DNA from: an uncultured Alphaproteobacteria bacterium
GTDB taxonomy: Bacteria > Pseudomonadota > Alphaproteobacteria > Bin95
Length of the DNA stretch: 62,576 nucleotides
Assembly: GCA_937891825.1 (NCBI GenBank)
Contig: CALAHN010000082.1
Coordinates: 1-62,576 of the forward strand
Direction of reading: 5' to 3'
The translations under genes were made by a program, and so were the position numbers. This document shows positions 29,790 to 38,697 of this stretch, piece by piece. The notes under the pieces were generated by a model, which did no database searches, had not been told where the DNA came from, and was given only the letters and a program-made list of their open reading frames with translations. The first letter of the stretch is position 1. Each line of letters begins with the position of its first letter.

Positions 29790-30938
29790 CTATTGGGCGA
29801 CCGCCGGGGCGCCGGGGGTTCCTGTCGGTTCCCGCATTGCGGCGGCGCGAACGGTGTTGCGTTTCAAGACATCGCTGGCGCTCAAGGCCTTTAGGGCCAG
29901 CATCCGATACCATTCCGGCGCGAGCGCCAAACGGCCATAGGAATAGGAGACCTGCTGAATCCACTGGCAGAACCGCTTCTCCCGCGCTTCCCAGGCAGCC
30001 AGTCCCGCCTCGACCGAAGACGCAGCCTCAAGGTGGCAGGCGAGCGAGAGCGCCATCATCATCGCCAGCCCGCCGCCCTGACCGAGAAACGGCGGTTGCG
30101 CCGTCGCGGCGTCGCCCAAGACCGCGACAGCGCCCTTCGACCAGCCATGCAGGCGCACCCATTCGAACCAGTCACCGCGGCCATCGGCCGGGATACGATC
30201 GATGATCCAGTCCAGGTGCGGAAAGGTTTCCAGCCAGGCGTCGCGGTTATAGGCGGCGCCTGCCGACGCGTCGCCCTTGACCGATGTCAGCTGCACATAT
30301 GCAAGGTCCGCCGTCGCCGGCGCATAGAGCAGGCGACGCGACCCGTTCCAGTGCTCGCAGATGCTGGCGCCTGCCTGGGTCATGAGTTCCTCCGGCCGAC
30401 GCTGGATCATGATGCGATAGCCGTACTGATCCGCCGGACGGCGCCATTTCAGCAGGCCGAGGCTGTCGCGCACCGGGGAGCCGACGCCATCGGCGCCGAT
30501 CACCAGATCAGCTTGCGCCGTACGTCCATCGGCAAAGCGCGCGACGCCATTCGCTTCGGCGCTGGCTATTCTGGAGCCGAAGACAATCTCTCCACCCGCG
30601 CGCGCCAGGCCATCCGCGAGCGCATGCAACAGGGTCGCCCGCAGCGGCACGTAGAGACGCGCGCCGGGGCCGCCGAACGGTTCCGCGCCAATCAAGGCGT
30701 TGGACCGGTCCCGGCGCTCCCGGCGGAGGACCGGGAGCGCGCCCGCGGTGACGGCGTCATAGAGGCCCAGAGCCTCCAGGACCTTCAGTCCATTTTCCCA
30801 GATGTAAATTCCGGCGCCGAGAATGCGGAGCGCTTCGTCCTGCTCGTGCACCCGAACGCGCCACCCGCGCTGCGCCAGCGCGACCCCTGCCGCCAGTCCG
30901 GCGATGCCGCCGCCCGCGATCTCGGCGGTCCCCTTCAT
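29790..30938 (-). CDS. FAD-dependent monooxygenase (salicylate/3-hydroxybenzoate hydroxylase-like)
   Basis: Class A flavin hydroxylase of 382 residues. The N-terminal nucleotide fold is AEIAGGGIAGLAAGVALAQ, the middle ADLVIGADGVGSPVR matches the DG motif, and GAVAVLGDAATAQPPFLGQG is the GD motif with the loop binding FAD ribityl. Its start overlaps a 61-codon ORF upstream (ATGA), so the two are likely translated together. Confidence 0.9.
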   Translation of the reverse strand: MKGTAEIAGGGIAGLAAGVALAQRGWRVRVHEQDEALRILGAGIYIWENGLKVLEALGLYDAVTAGALPVLRRERRDRSNALIGAEPFGGPGARLYVPLRATLLHALADGLARAGGEIVFGSRIASAEANGVARFADGRTAQADLVIGADGVGSPVRDSLGLLKWRRPADQYGYRIMIQRRPEELMTQAGASICEHWNGSRRLLYAPATADLAYVQLTSVKGDASAGAAYNRDAWLETFPHLDWIIDRIPADGRGDWFEWVRLHGWSKGAVAVLGDAATAQPPFLGQGGGLAMMMALSLACHLEAASSVEAGLAAWEAREKRFCQWIQQVSYSYGRLALAPEWYRMLALKALSASDVLKRNTVRAAAMREPTGTPGAPAVAQ

Positions 30939-31120
30939 GCCGAACGCCCCAGGCGCCGCGGGGAAGGGACGAGCGCGCCGTAATCGGGCGCCGTGTCCTT
31001 CCGCTTTTCGCCAGTCCGATCCGAGACTTTCACGCGCGCATATATCCGTCCGCCGAATGACAGGATTGTCCGCAACTGCCTTTCATATGCCTCGCGTTCG
31101 CTGACGGGTCGAGGCGACAT
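30935..31120 (-). CDS. Possible 61-residue protein coupled to the FAD monooxygenase
   Basis: ATG with GGAAGA 6 bases upstream, 61 codons, and a TGA that overlaps the monooxygenase ATG. The product is basic, starts MSPRPVSEREAYERQLRTIL and has no cysteine or membrane segment. Translational coupling is good evidence that it is made; function unknown. The rest of the 313-base gap to 31251 shows only a strong AGGAGGGGG ribosome site for the plus-strand gene. Confidence 0.5.
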   Translation of the reverse strand: MSPRPVSEREAYERQLRTILSFGGRIYARVKVSDRTGEKRKDTAPDYGALVPSPRRLGRSA

Positions 31121-31251
31121 TCTGTCTTCCAGGCGCCGGACGCCGGCCCGGCACGCGACCCAGCAACCGGTCGACGCGGGCGGACGGCGCCGGTAGGCTT
31201 GCCCGCAAAGCAAAACCGGCGGCCCATGCCGCCTCAGGAGGGGGAAAGTCC

Positions 31252-32307
31252 ATGACGGCGGAAACCATTCGGGTCGGCGTGATCGGCGCTGGCGGCAACA
31301 CGACGAAATTGCACATTCCAGGGCTGCAGAAGCAAAAGGGCGTCGAGATCGTCGCCGTGGTCAACCGCACGCCTGCGTCAGGCAGGCGGGTCGCGGAGGC
31401 GCACGGCATCCCGACCGTCCATGACGACTGGCGGAGCCTCTTGGCGGACGGCGCCATCGACGCCGTCTGCATCGGCACCTGGCCCTATACCCACGCGGCC
31501 ATGACGATCGCGGCGCTCGCTGCCGGCAAACATGTGCTCTGCGAAGCGCGCATGGCGATGAACCATGATGAGGCGAAGGCGATGCTGGCGGCCGCCCGCG
31601 CGGCGCCGCACCTGACGGCCCAGATCGTGCCCGCGCCCCATACGCTCGCGTTCGACCGCACGATCGTCGAGATGATCGCCGGCGGCCATATCGGCGAACT
31701 GATCGCCATCGACGCCCGCGTCGCGGCCGCCCGATCCTACCCCAATGGCTCCGGCCCGCAGCACTGGCGCCAGAACCGGACGCTATCCGGCGACAACATC
31801 ATGAACATGGGCATCTGGTATGAGGCGATGATGCGCTGGGTCGGGCCGGCGAAATCCGTCGCGGCGGTCGGCCAGTCGGTCGTGCGCCATCGCCTGAACG
31901 AGGCCGGCGCGCGCACGGCCATGGCCATCCCCGACCATATCGACGTGATCGGCGAGATGGCGCAGGGCGGGCAGATGCGCTTCAACGTCTCCGCCGTGCT
32001 TGGCCATGCGCCGGACCTGGCGGACGTGCACATTTTCGGGACCGAAGGCACGTTGCGCTTGCGCCAACCTGTCGGCGGGCAGATGGCCCTATCGGCCGGC
32101 AAGCGCGGCGACGCTGACCTCGCCCCGGTCGAGATCGCGCCCGACAAGCGCGGCGGCTGGCGCGTCGAGGAGGAATTCATCAACGCGATCCGCGGGCTTG
32201 AGGCGGTTACCCACACAGATTTCGCGACCGGCGTCGCCTATATGGAATGGACCAGCGCCGTCTCCCGTTCGCTCAGCAGCCGACAGACCGTAACTTTGCC
32301 GCTCTGA
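31252..32307 (+). CDS. Gfo/Idh/MocA-family oxidoreductase
   Basis: NAD(P)-dependent sugar or cyclitol dehydrogenase-like protein, 351 residues. The nucleotide-binding start is RVGVIGAGGNTTKLHIPG. Where most members have a Glu-Lys-Pro motif that helps catalysis, this one reads CEARMAMN, so the lysine is Arg. The C-terminal beta-sheet domain includes HWRQNRTLSGDNIMNMG. Substrate unknown; the missing Lys may mean altered chemistry. Confidence 0.88.
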   Translation: MTAETIRVGVIGAGGNTTKLHIPGLQKQKGVEIVAVVNRTPASGRRVAEAHGIPTVHDDWRSLLADGAIDAVCIGTWPYTHAAMTIAALAAGKHVLCEARMAMNHDEAKAMLAAARAAPHLTAQIVPAPHTLAFDRTIVEMIAGGHIGELIAIDARVAAARSYPNGSGPQHWRQNRTLSGDNIMNMGIWYEAMMRWVGPAKSVAAVGQSVVRHRLNEAGARTAMAIPDHIDVIGEMAQGGQMRFNVSAVLGHAPDLADVHIFGTEGTLRLRQPVGGQMALSAGKRGDADLAPVEIAPDKRGGWRVEEEFINAIRGLEAVTHTDFATGVAYMEWTSAVSRSLSSRQTVTLPL

Positions 32308-32310
32308 TCG

Positions 32311-32784
32311 TCAGTCGGATATCTCGCAGGAGATGCGCAAAGTCACCTGATTGTTGGCGGCGAGCTTGTCGTAGTTCAGGCGCTGTTTTTTGGCCTGCCG
32401 GCGGAACAGGTCTTCCAGCCGCGCGCGGAGATCGGCGTCGAGGGCGTCGGCGTCGAGCTCCAGGGTGACCGGCAGGGCTGGGCCGCGTTTGCCGACGGCC
32501 GCCTTCGGCGCGGCGTCAGCATCCTTCTTGCCGAAGATTTCCGCCCAGCCCTGGCGATATTCCGGCGTCGAGACGCTGGAGAAATAGCTGATCGGCCGGC
32601 TCGCGCCCGCGGCTTTCTTGGGCGCGGCGGCGTCGGCTGCGGCGCCCGCGGCTTCCGGGGCGGCCGCCGCTGGCGTCGGGGCGGCGCTTTCCGGCGCGGC
32701 GGCTTTCGCTTCCTTCGGCTGGACAGGCGCCTTGGCGGCAGGCGTTTTGGCGGCGGGAGCGGGCGCGGCGGGCGTTTTAGCCAT
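32311..32784 (-). CDS. Hypothetical protein with Ala/Pro/Lys-rich N-terminus
   Basis: 157 residues. The first about 60 are low-complexity Ala/Pro/Lys sequence resembling a flexible tether; the rest (ISYFSSVSTPEYRQGWAEIF, and a C-terminal helix LRARLEDLFRRQAKKQR) looks folded and charged. No signal peptide and no recognised family. It is the last gene of a minus-strand group with the MFS carrier and the quinone-oxidoreductase-like gene, and converges with the Gfo/Idh gene 3 bases away. Confidence 0.7.
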   Translation of the reverse strand: MAKTPAAPAPAAKTPAAKAPVQPKEAKAAAPESAAPTPAAAAPEAAGAAADAAAPKKAAGASRPISYFSSVSTPEYRQGWAEIFGKKDADAAPKAAVGKRGPALPVTLELDADALDADLRARLEDLFRRQAKKQRLNYDKLAANNQVTLRISCEISD

Positions 32785-32878
32785 GGTTATGCTGTTCCGA
32801 ACTGCGGGGGTGAATGGCAGGGGCGCGCGATCGAGATCGACCGGACGCCGGGGGCATATAATACCACGCGCCGGAGAT

Positions 32879-34105
32879 TCAAAGCCGTCGCGGCATTGCG
32901 GCGATCAGTGCGAGGCCGATGATGGCCAGAACCAGCAGGATCAGGAAGGCCAGGGCGTAGCTGCCGGTCCGATCGTAGATGAAGCCGGTCATGATCGGGC
33001 CGGATGCGGCGCCAAACGCGCCGAAGAACAGGACCGTGCCGAAGAGCGCCCCGTGCGACGCGAGGCCGAAATATTCCGCAACCGTCGGCGAGACCACCGT
33101 GAACAGGCCGCCATGGCCGAACCCATAGATCGCCATCGCCGCAAACAGCGGCCAGGGCGTGTCGATCGCGAGCAGCGCCAGCAAGCTGAGGGCGAGCGGC
33201 GTCAGGCCGAGCAGGTAGGCCCGCCGCCCGCCGATCCGGTCCAGCATGCCGCCGACCGTCAGCCGCCCGGCGATGCTCGCCGCGCCGATCGTCGAGACGA
33301 GGCCCGCCGTCTCGGCGCCGTCGAGGCCGAGATCGGCGCCGTGGGCGACGATATGCAGGGGCACGGCGCCCAGGATCGGAAAACACAAGAACTGGACCGC
33401 GCAGAGCATCCAGAAGACCCGTGTCCGGACCGCCGTACTGTAGGGTACGGAATCGGGCGCGGCCGCCACGGGGGGACCGCCTTGCGCCGGCGCTGCGGCT
33501 TCCGGCGGCAGGTCCATGGTCAGCGCCGCCAACAGCAGCAGGGCCGACGCCGCGAAGCCGATCGCCATGATCCCGTCGCGCCAGCCGAGCGCCCCGATCA
33601 CGACAGCGACGAGCGCCGGCAGGCAGATTTGCCCGATCGCGGTCGAAACCTTGACGATCCCCGTCATCGCGCCCCGTCGACGGGCGAACCAGCGGGCGAT
33701 GGTCGAGAGCGTCACCACGTCATGGGTCGCCATGCCGAGGCCGATAAAGCCGCTGAACAACAGGAACAGGTGCCAGGGCTCGCTGACCTGGGAGATCGCC
33801 GCGACGCCGCAGCCATAGAGCACGCCGGACACGCTCAACACGATCCGGGGGCCGTAAAGATCGCTGAGGCGCCCGGCCAGGGCCGCCAGAAGCCCCATAG
33901 AGAGCAAAGTCAGGGAGATCGAGCCCGACAGCACGGCGCGCGGCCAGCCGAACTCCTTTTCGAATATCGCGAAGAACAGGCCGTAGGCGAAGAGCATCCC
34001 GACGATGATGAACTGCGTCAGGCACGCGCCGAACACAATCCGGTAGCGCGGATCGAACTTATGGGCCACGGCGTCGCTCACGCCGGAAACGCGCGGGCGC
34101 CTCAA
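32879..34105 (-). CDS. MFS transporter (monocarboxylate/oxalate-formate antiporter-like)
   Basis: 408-residue carrier with twelve hydrophobic segments. Motif A-like GRLSDLYGPRIVL follows the second segment, and GMLDRIGGRRAYLLG sits in the second half. The frame opens with TTG overlapping the upstream stop as TTGA; a GTG 24 bases inside is an alternative, so the exact start is uncertain. Likely substrate class is organic acids. Confidence 0.85.
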   Translation of the reverse strand: MRRPRVSGVSDAVAHKFDPRYRIVFGACLTQFIIVGMLFAYGLFFAIFEKEFGWPRAVLSGSISLTLLSMGLLAALAGRLSDLYGPRIVLSVSGVLYGCGVAAISQVSEPWHLFLLFSGFIGLGMATHDVVTLSTIARWFARRRGAMTGIVKVSTAIGQICLPALVAVVIGALGWRDGIMAIGFAASALLLLAALTMDLPPEAAAPAQGGPPVAAAPDSVPYSTAVRTRVFWMLCAVQFLCFPILGAVPLHIVAHGADLGLDGAETAGLVSTIGAASIAGRLTVGGMLDRIGGRRAYLLGLTPLALSLLALLAIDTPWPLFAAMAIYGFGHGGLFTVVSPTVAEYFGLASHGALFGTVLFFGAFGAASGPIMTGFIYDRTGSYALAFLILLVLAIIGLALIAAMPRRL

Positions 34106-35040
34106 AATTCGAGGACAAGCCGTCCGCGCGTGCCGCCGGCTTCAAGCCGCCGGTGCGCCTCCGCCGCCTGGGCCGCCGGGTAGGTCTGGGCGACCCGCAG
34201 GGTCAGGATGCCCGCCTCGGCCTGCTCGCGCAGCCGGTCGAGCTTCTCGAACTCGCCGTCATAGGAGCGCACGAACGTGGTCGTGAACCGGATGCCTCGT
34301 TCCGGCGCCCCTTTGTACCCGCGGACGGCCGTGAACGCGCCGCCGTCGCGGACGGCGGGAACCGCAAGCGCGTTCAGCACCGCTCCATCCGCCAGGCCGT
34401 CGACGCCGTCCGGAAAATGCTCGCGGATGCGCGCCGCCACATCGTCGCCGCGCGGCACGACGATATCCGCGCCGAGCTGCTTCACCAGATCGCGGTCCGC
34501 GTCGGATGCATCAGCGATCACGGTCAGGCCGTCGGCTTTCGCCAGTTGGATCATGTAGCCGCCATAGGCCCCCGCCGCGCCGGTGACCGCCAGCGACTGG
34601 CCGGGCGCCAGCTCAAGCAGGTCGAGCGACAGCCGCGCGGTCAGGCCGTTCATCGGCAAGGTCGCCGCTTCGACCAGGGTCGCGCCGGCGGGGATCGGCG
34701 CGACCGATCGCGCGTTCAGCACGATCTGTTCCCGGTAGGCGCCGTGGCTGGCGTTCGGCACGACCATCGCCATGACCGTGTCGCCGACCTTGACGCCGGT
34801 CGTGACGCCGGGGCCGACTTCATCGACGATCCCGGCGGCATCCATGCCCGGCACATAGGGCGGCGGGTCGGCCTGCTGTTGCGCCGCCCGCGAGCCATTA
34901 CGGGCCATCAGATCGGTTGGGTTGACCGCGGCCGCATGCACCCGAAGGCGCACCTGGCCCGGTCCGGCATGAACCTCCGGCAGATCGACGATCTCCAGAA
35001 CTTCCGGCCCGCCATGAACTCGCAATCCGACTGCACGCAT
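34102..35040 (-). CDS. Zinc-free quinone oxidoreductase-like MDR dehydrogenase
   Basis: NADP-dependent medium-chain dehydrogenase/reductase, 312 residues. It lacks the catalytic zinc cysteines. The Rossmann motif is [19 protein letters not shown], and [10 protein letters not shown] near the start is the quinone-reductase form. It overlaps the following MFS gene by 4 bases, so both are likely one operon. Confidence 0.9.
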   Translation of the reverse strand: MRAVGLRVHGGPEVLEIVDLPEVHAGPGQVRLRVHAAAVNPTDLMARNGSRAAQQQADPPPYVPGMDAAGIVDEVGPGVTTGVKVGDTVMAMVVPNASHGAYREQIVLNARSVAPIPAGATLVEAATLPMNGLTARLSLDLLELAPGQSLAVTGAAGAYGGYMIQLAKADGLTVIADASDADRDLVKQLGADIVVPRGDDVAARIREHFPDGVDGLADGAVLNALAVPAVRDGGAFTAVRGYKGAPERGIRFTTTFVRSYDGEFEKLDRLREQAEAGILTLRVAQTYPAAQAAEAHRRLEAGGTRGRLVLEF

Positions 35041-35193
35041 CTCGTCGATCTCCCTTCAGGCCGAGGCGATGCTTCAGTCGGCGTCGCTCCCGGCGTCGAG
35101 GCGGCAGCATAAGCCAGCGGGACGCGCCTCACTACTGCCTGCCGGGTCCCTGTCGCGGGCATGACGCCATGCCGGCGAAATCCCGGCGGCTAC

Positions 35194-35207
35194 TTGATCT
35201 CAATCAA
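35194..35207 (+). promoter_or_regulatory. Perfect FNR/FixK-type operator
   Basis: TTGAT-CTCA-ATCAA matches the CRP/FNR-family anaerobic consensus TTGAT-N4-ATCAA at all ten positions, and the palindrome extends to ACTTGAT / ATCAAGT. It is 84 to 97 bases upstream of the DUF2892 start, consistent with activation under low oxygen. Confidence 0.75.
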
Positions 35208-35290
35208 GTCGGATCGCGGCCTGCGGTCCCATCTTCAGTCGGGCCGACCGCCGCTCAGACGGTCGCCGCGCCTGAAGGAGGCCAAGCGCC

Positions 35291-35491
35291 ATGAAGAATG
35301 TTGGAACCATCGACCGGGTCTTCCGCCTGATCCTGGGCATCGCCCTGATCGCCGTCGCGCTCGGCGCGGGCTTGCCGTTCTTCGCCGATCCGATTTTCAT
35401 GTATGGCGCGGTCGCGGTCGGCGGCGTGCTGATCCTGACTGCGCTCGTCCGAATCTGTCCGCTCTATAGCCTCCTCGGAATTCGCACCTGA
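35291..35491 (+). CDS. DUF2892 (YgaP-type transmembrane) protein
   Basis: 66-residue membrane protein with two helices; NVGTIDRVFRLILGIALIAV and ALVRICPLYSLLGI are diagnostic, including the conserved C-P-L-Y. Related domains are fused to rhodaneses, so a sulfur role is expected. GGAGG precedes the ATG by 10 bases. First gene of a three-gene operon behind the FNR-type box. Confidence 0.9.
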   Translation: MKNVGTIDRVFRLILGIALIAVALGAGLPFFADPIFMYGAVAVGGVLILTALVRICPLYSLLGIRT

Positions 35492-35505
35492 AGGGACCGA
35501 AGCCG

Positions 35506-35937
35506 ATGCCGACCGAATTCGAACCCCTGCGCGCCCTGGCCGGCGGCGGCCTGATCGGCCTCGCGGCCGTGCTGCTGATGTTGGGCTTCGGCCGCATTCT
35601 CGGCGCGACGGGAATCCTCGCCGGATTTCTCACGCCCGCGAGCTTGCAGGATTGGTCATGGCGCGCCGCCTTGTTGCTCGGCATGGCGTCGGGGCCGCTC
35701 GCCTATGCCGCCGTGACGGGCGCGATGCCGACGATCGCCGTTCCGGTAGGGACGCCCATGCTGCTGGCAGGCGGCGTCCTGGTCGGCCTCGGCGTGACGT
35801 TCGGTTCGGGCTGCACGTCGGGACACGGCGTCTGCGGCCTCGCCCGGCTCTCGCCCCGGTCGCTCGCGGCGACGCTGACGTTCATGGCGACCGCAGGCGC
35901 GGCCGTGTATGCCGTCCGCCACGTGTTCGGCGGCTGA
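35506..35937 (+). CDS. YeeE/YedE family sulfur-compound transporter half (first)
   Basis: 143-residue membrane protein with four or more helices. The motif GSGCTSGHGVCGLARLSPRS carries the two cysteines seen in thiosulfate-uptake YeeE proteins. It is half the length of full YeeE and is followed by a partner with the other half-motif, so they likely form one channel. Confidence 0.92.
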   Translation: MPTEFEPLRALAGGGLIGLAAVLLMLGFGRILGATGILAGFLTPASLQDWSWRAALLLGMASGPLAYAAVTGAMPTIAVPVGTPMLLAGGVLVGLGVTFGSGCTSGHGVCGLARLSPRSLAATLTFMATAGAAVYAVRHVFGG

Positions 35938-35941
35938 ACCC

Positions 35942-36361
35942 ATGCGCTTTGTCCTGTTCTACGGCATCGGGTTGATCTTCGGCTTCGGCATCGCGCTTTC
36001 CGGCATGATCAATCCGGCGAAGGTGCTGAACTTCTTCGATATCGCCGGGACCTGGGACCCGAGCCTGGCGTTTGTCATGGGCGGGGCGCTGGCGGTGACG
36101 TTCGTCGGCTACCGCATCGTCCTGGCGCGGCCCGCGCCCCTGGCGGAACCGCGGTTTCAACTGCCGGCCAATCGCCGGATCGACGCCCGCCTGATCGGCG
36201 GCGCGGCGCTCTTCGGCGTCGGCTGGGGCATCGCCGGCTTCTGCCCCGGCGGCGCCTTGCCCGCCCTGGGCGCCGGGGTCGCCGCCGTCTACTGGTTCGT
36301 CGGCGCGCTCATCGCCGGGATCTTCGCCGCGAAAGCCATCCTGAAAGCCTTCGCCGACTGA
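35942..36361 (+). CDS. YeeE/YedE family sulfur-compound transporter half (second)
   Basis: 139-residue membrane protein; GIALSGMINPAKVLNFFDI and GWGIAGFCPGGALPALGAG are the family signatures, the latter with the conserved Cys. The ATG follows the previous stop by 4 bases. DUF2892 plus two YeeE halves is a common sulfur-uptake trio. Confidence 0.92.
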   Translation: MRFVLFYGIGLIFGFGIALSGMINPAKVLNFFDIAGTWDPSLAFVMGGALAVTFVGYRIVLARPAPLAEPRFQLPANRRIDARLIGGAALFGVGWGIAGFCPGGALPALGAGVAAVYWFVGALIAGIFAAKAILKAFAD

Positions 36362-36375
36362 ATGAATTCAGCCGG

Positions 36376-36405
36376 TTGACAACTGAAATTTCCTGCGCCT
36401 GAATT
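36376..36405 (+). promoter_or_regulatory. Promoter of the acyl-CoA operon
   Basis: TTGACA (36376-36381) is a perfect -35, with TGAATT 18 bases on as a partial -10 (four of six). The -10 lies inside the TetR-type operator, so repressor and polymerase should compete. Confidence 0.6.
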
Positions 36406-36425
36406 GAATGAACAGTCATTCAATT
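36402..36425 (+). promoter_or_regulatory. TetR-type operator of the acyl-CoA operon
   Basis: Perfect 10-base inverted repeat AATTGAATGA / TCATTCAATT around ACAG. Its core TGAATGA-N4-TCATTCA is the form bound by acyl-CoA-responsive TetR regulators. A TetR gene is encoded in the same operon at 41931, implying autoregulation. Confidence 0.8.
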
Positions 36426-36448
36426 GACGGAATGGGGGGAAACTAGGC

Positions 36449-37699
36449 ATGTCAGCGCCATCATTGCCGCCGCAACGGAAGCGGCCCGAAGGCGCCGAAA
36501 CCGCGCTTGGCGGCCTGCGCATTCTGGATTTCACCCATTTCATCGCCGGCCCGATGGCGACGATGTTTCTGGCTGACATGGGCGCCGAGGTCATCAAGAT
36601 CGAGAAGCTGGGGCGCGGCGACGACTTTCGCGGCTTCGGCCCGCAAAAGGACGGCATGGGACCGCCCTTCGTCTGGACCAACCGCAACAAGCAAAGCGTA
36701 GCGCTCGACCTGACGAAGCCCGAGGGCCAGGAGATCGCCCGCGCGCTCGCCGCGACCGCGGATGTGGTCGTCGAGAATTTTTCGGCCGGCGTGATGGCGC
36801 GGTTCGGCCTGGATTACGAAACCCTGCGCGCCGCGAACCCCCGGCTCGTCTATTGCGCCGTGTCCGCCTATGGCCGGGTCGGGCCGCTGGCCGCCCGCCT
36901 TGGCTTCGACCCGATCGCCCAGGCCGAAAGCGGCTTCATGAGCTTGACCGGCGAGCCCGATCGCGATCCGCTCAGGTCCGGCCCGGCGATCATGGACATG
37001 AGCACGGCGATGATGGCGTCAAACGTCATCCTGGGCGCGCTGCTGGCCCGTGAGCGGCTTGGCGTCGGGCAATATGTCGAGGCGTCGCTGTTCGACACGG
37101 CGGTCCAGATGTCCGGCTTCCATGCCATGAATTACCTGATGAGCGGCGTCGTGCCGGACCGCTTCGGCAATTCCAGCCGGGATAGCGCGCCGACGGATGT
37201 GTTCTATGCGGCCGACGGCCCGTTCTATCTGGCTTGCGCCAACGACCGGTCGTTCCATCGCCTCGCCCGGGACGTGCTCGGACGGCCCGATCTCGCCGAG
37301 CACCCCGACTATGCCGAGAGCCGGCAGCGCACGGCCAACAAGGACGCCTTGAAGGCGATCATGCAGCCGATCTTCCAGACGAAGACCCGCGCCGCCTGGC
37401 TTGCCAAGATGCAGCCGCTCGGCGTGCCGGCGGGCGAAGTTCGCAGTCTCGATGAAGTGTTCGCCGCGCCCGAAATCCGCGAGCGCGGCCGCCTGAGCGG
37501 CATCCCGGCCGCAAGCGGCGACGGCACGGTCCCCAATATTGCGCCGCCCTTCGATTTCCGCGACACCCCCATCGTTGATCCCGTGGCCGCGCCCATGCTC
37601 GGCCAGCATACCGGCGCCGTGCTGAGCCAGGCTCTCGGCCTCGACCAGGCCGCGCTCGAAGCGCTGAAACGCGCTGGCGTCATCGACGGAAGGATTTAG
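36449..37699 (+). CDS. Class III CoA-transferase (CaiB/BaiF family)
   Basis: Moves CoA between carboxylic acids, probably activating the pathway substrate. It is 416 residues with LGGLRILDFTHFIAGPMATM at the start, IKIEKLGRGDD, and the nucleophilic Asp expected at D183 in SGPAIMDMSTAMM. First gene behind the TetR operator. Confidence 0.93.
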   Translation: MSAPSLPPQRKRPEGAETALGGLRILDFTHFIAGPMATMFLADMGAEVIKIEKLGRGDDFRGFGPQKDGMGPPFVWTNRNKQSVALDLTKPEGQEIARALAATADVVVENFSAGVMARFGLDYETLRAANPRLVYCAVSAYGRVGPLAARLGFDPIAQAESGFMSLTGEPDRDPLRSGPAIMDMSTAMMASNVILGALLARERLGVGQYVEASLFDTAVQMSGFHAMNYLMSGVVPDRFGNSSRDSAPTDVFYAADGPFYLACANDRSFHRLARDVLGRPDLAEHPDYAESRQRTANKDALKAIMQPIFQTKTRAAWLAKMQPLGVPAGEVRSLDEVFAAPEIRERGRLSGIPAASGDGTVPNIAPPFDFRDTPIVDPVAAPMLGQHTGAVLSQALGLDQAALEALKRAGVIDGRI

Positions 37700-37703
37700 G
37701 CCA

Positions 37704-38693
37704 ATGGCGCTCCCGCTCGAACCCGCTCTGAAGATCGGCGTCAACACCATGCACCGGCGGAGCGAGCCGGCCGAAGGCCCCTGGCTGCCCCGGATCGACG
37801 AACTGGTCGAGATGGTGCAGCAGGTCGACCGCCTGGGCTTCGACAGCTTCTGGTGCGGCGATCATATCTCCATGCCGATCCCGTTTCTGGACCCGCTGCA
37901 ACAGATCGCCCAGGCGGCGGTCATCAGCCGCCGGCTGACCTTCGGCGTCGGGGTTTACCTGTTGCCGCTCCGGAATTTCGCGCCGGTGGCCAAGCAGGTC
38001 TCGACCCTCGATCTTCTGACGGAAGGCCGCCTGATCTTCGGCGTCGGCGTCGGCGGGGAGTTTCCCAAGGAATACGCTGTCTCCGGCATTCCACGGGAGG
38101 AGCGCGGCGCCCGGCTATCCGACGGCATCCGCGTCCTGAAGAAGCTCTGGTCCGGGGAAAAGGTCAGCCATGCGAGCCGGTTCCTGACCTTCGACGAGGT
38201 CGACATGCGCCCGGCCCCCGCCCAGCCGGGCGGACCGCCGGTCTGGTGCGGCGGCCGGTCGAAGCCGGCGCTCCGCCGGGCGGCGCGCATCGGCGACGGC
38301 TGGCATTCCTATGCGATCACCGCCGACATGTACCGGGACGGCATCCGGACGATCGCCGAAACGGTCGAGGAGACCGGCCGCGCGCTGGAGACCTTCGGGA
38401 CGGGCCATCTCCTGTTCGCGCGCGTCTCGGACAATTACGAGCAGGCGCTCGACGAGGCCGCCGGGCACCTCTCCACCCGCTACAACATGGACATGCGCCC
38501 GGCCGCCAAGCGCTACGGCGCCATCGGGGCGCCGGATGACGTGGCCGCGACGATCCACGACTTCTTCGACGCGGGCGTGCGCCACATCACCCTAGATCTC
38601 GCCGGCCCCTATGAGCGGCGAGGCGAGCAACTGGAGCGGTTCGCCGCCGACGTCATGCCGCGCTTGCGCGACATCACCCATCCGAAAGCTTGA
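37704..38693 (+). CDS. LLM-class flavin- or F420-dependent oxidoreductase
   Basis: Luciferase-like TIM-barrel protein of 329 residues (DSFWCGDHISMP, GVGVGGEFPKEYAVSGIP, WCGGRSKPALRRAARIGDGW). Such enzymes are monooxygenases with reduced FMN or F420-dependent dehydrogenases. Four bases after the CoA-transferase, it could oxidise the acyl chain or a ring. Confidence 0.9.
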   Translation: MALPLEPALKIGVNTMHRRSEPAEGPWLPRIDELVEMVQQVDRLGFDSFWCGDHISMPIPFLDPLQQIAQAAVISRRLTFGVGVYLLPLRNFAPVAKQVSTLDLLTEGRLIFGVGVGGEFPKEYAVSGIPREERGARLSDGIRVLKKLWSGEKVSHASRFLTFDEVDMRPAPAQPGGPPVWCGGRSKPALRRAARIGDGWHSYAITADMYRDGIRTIAETVEETGRALETFGTGHLLFARVSDNYEQALDEAAGHLSTRYNMDMRPAAKRYGAIGAPDDVAATIHDFFDAGVRHITLDLAGPYERRGEQLERFAADVMPRLRDITHPKA

Positions 38694-38697
38694 ACTC

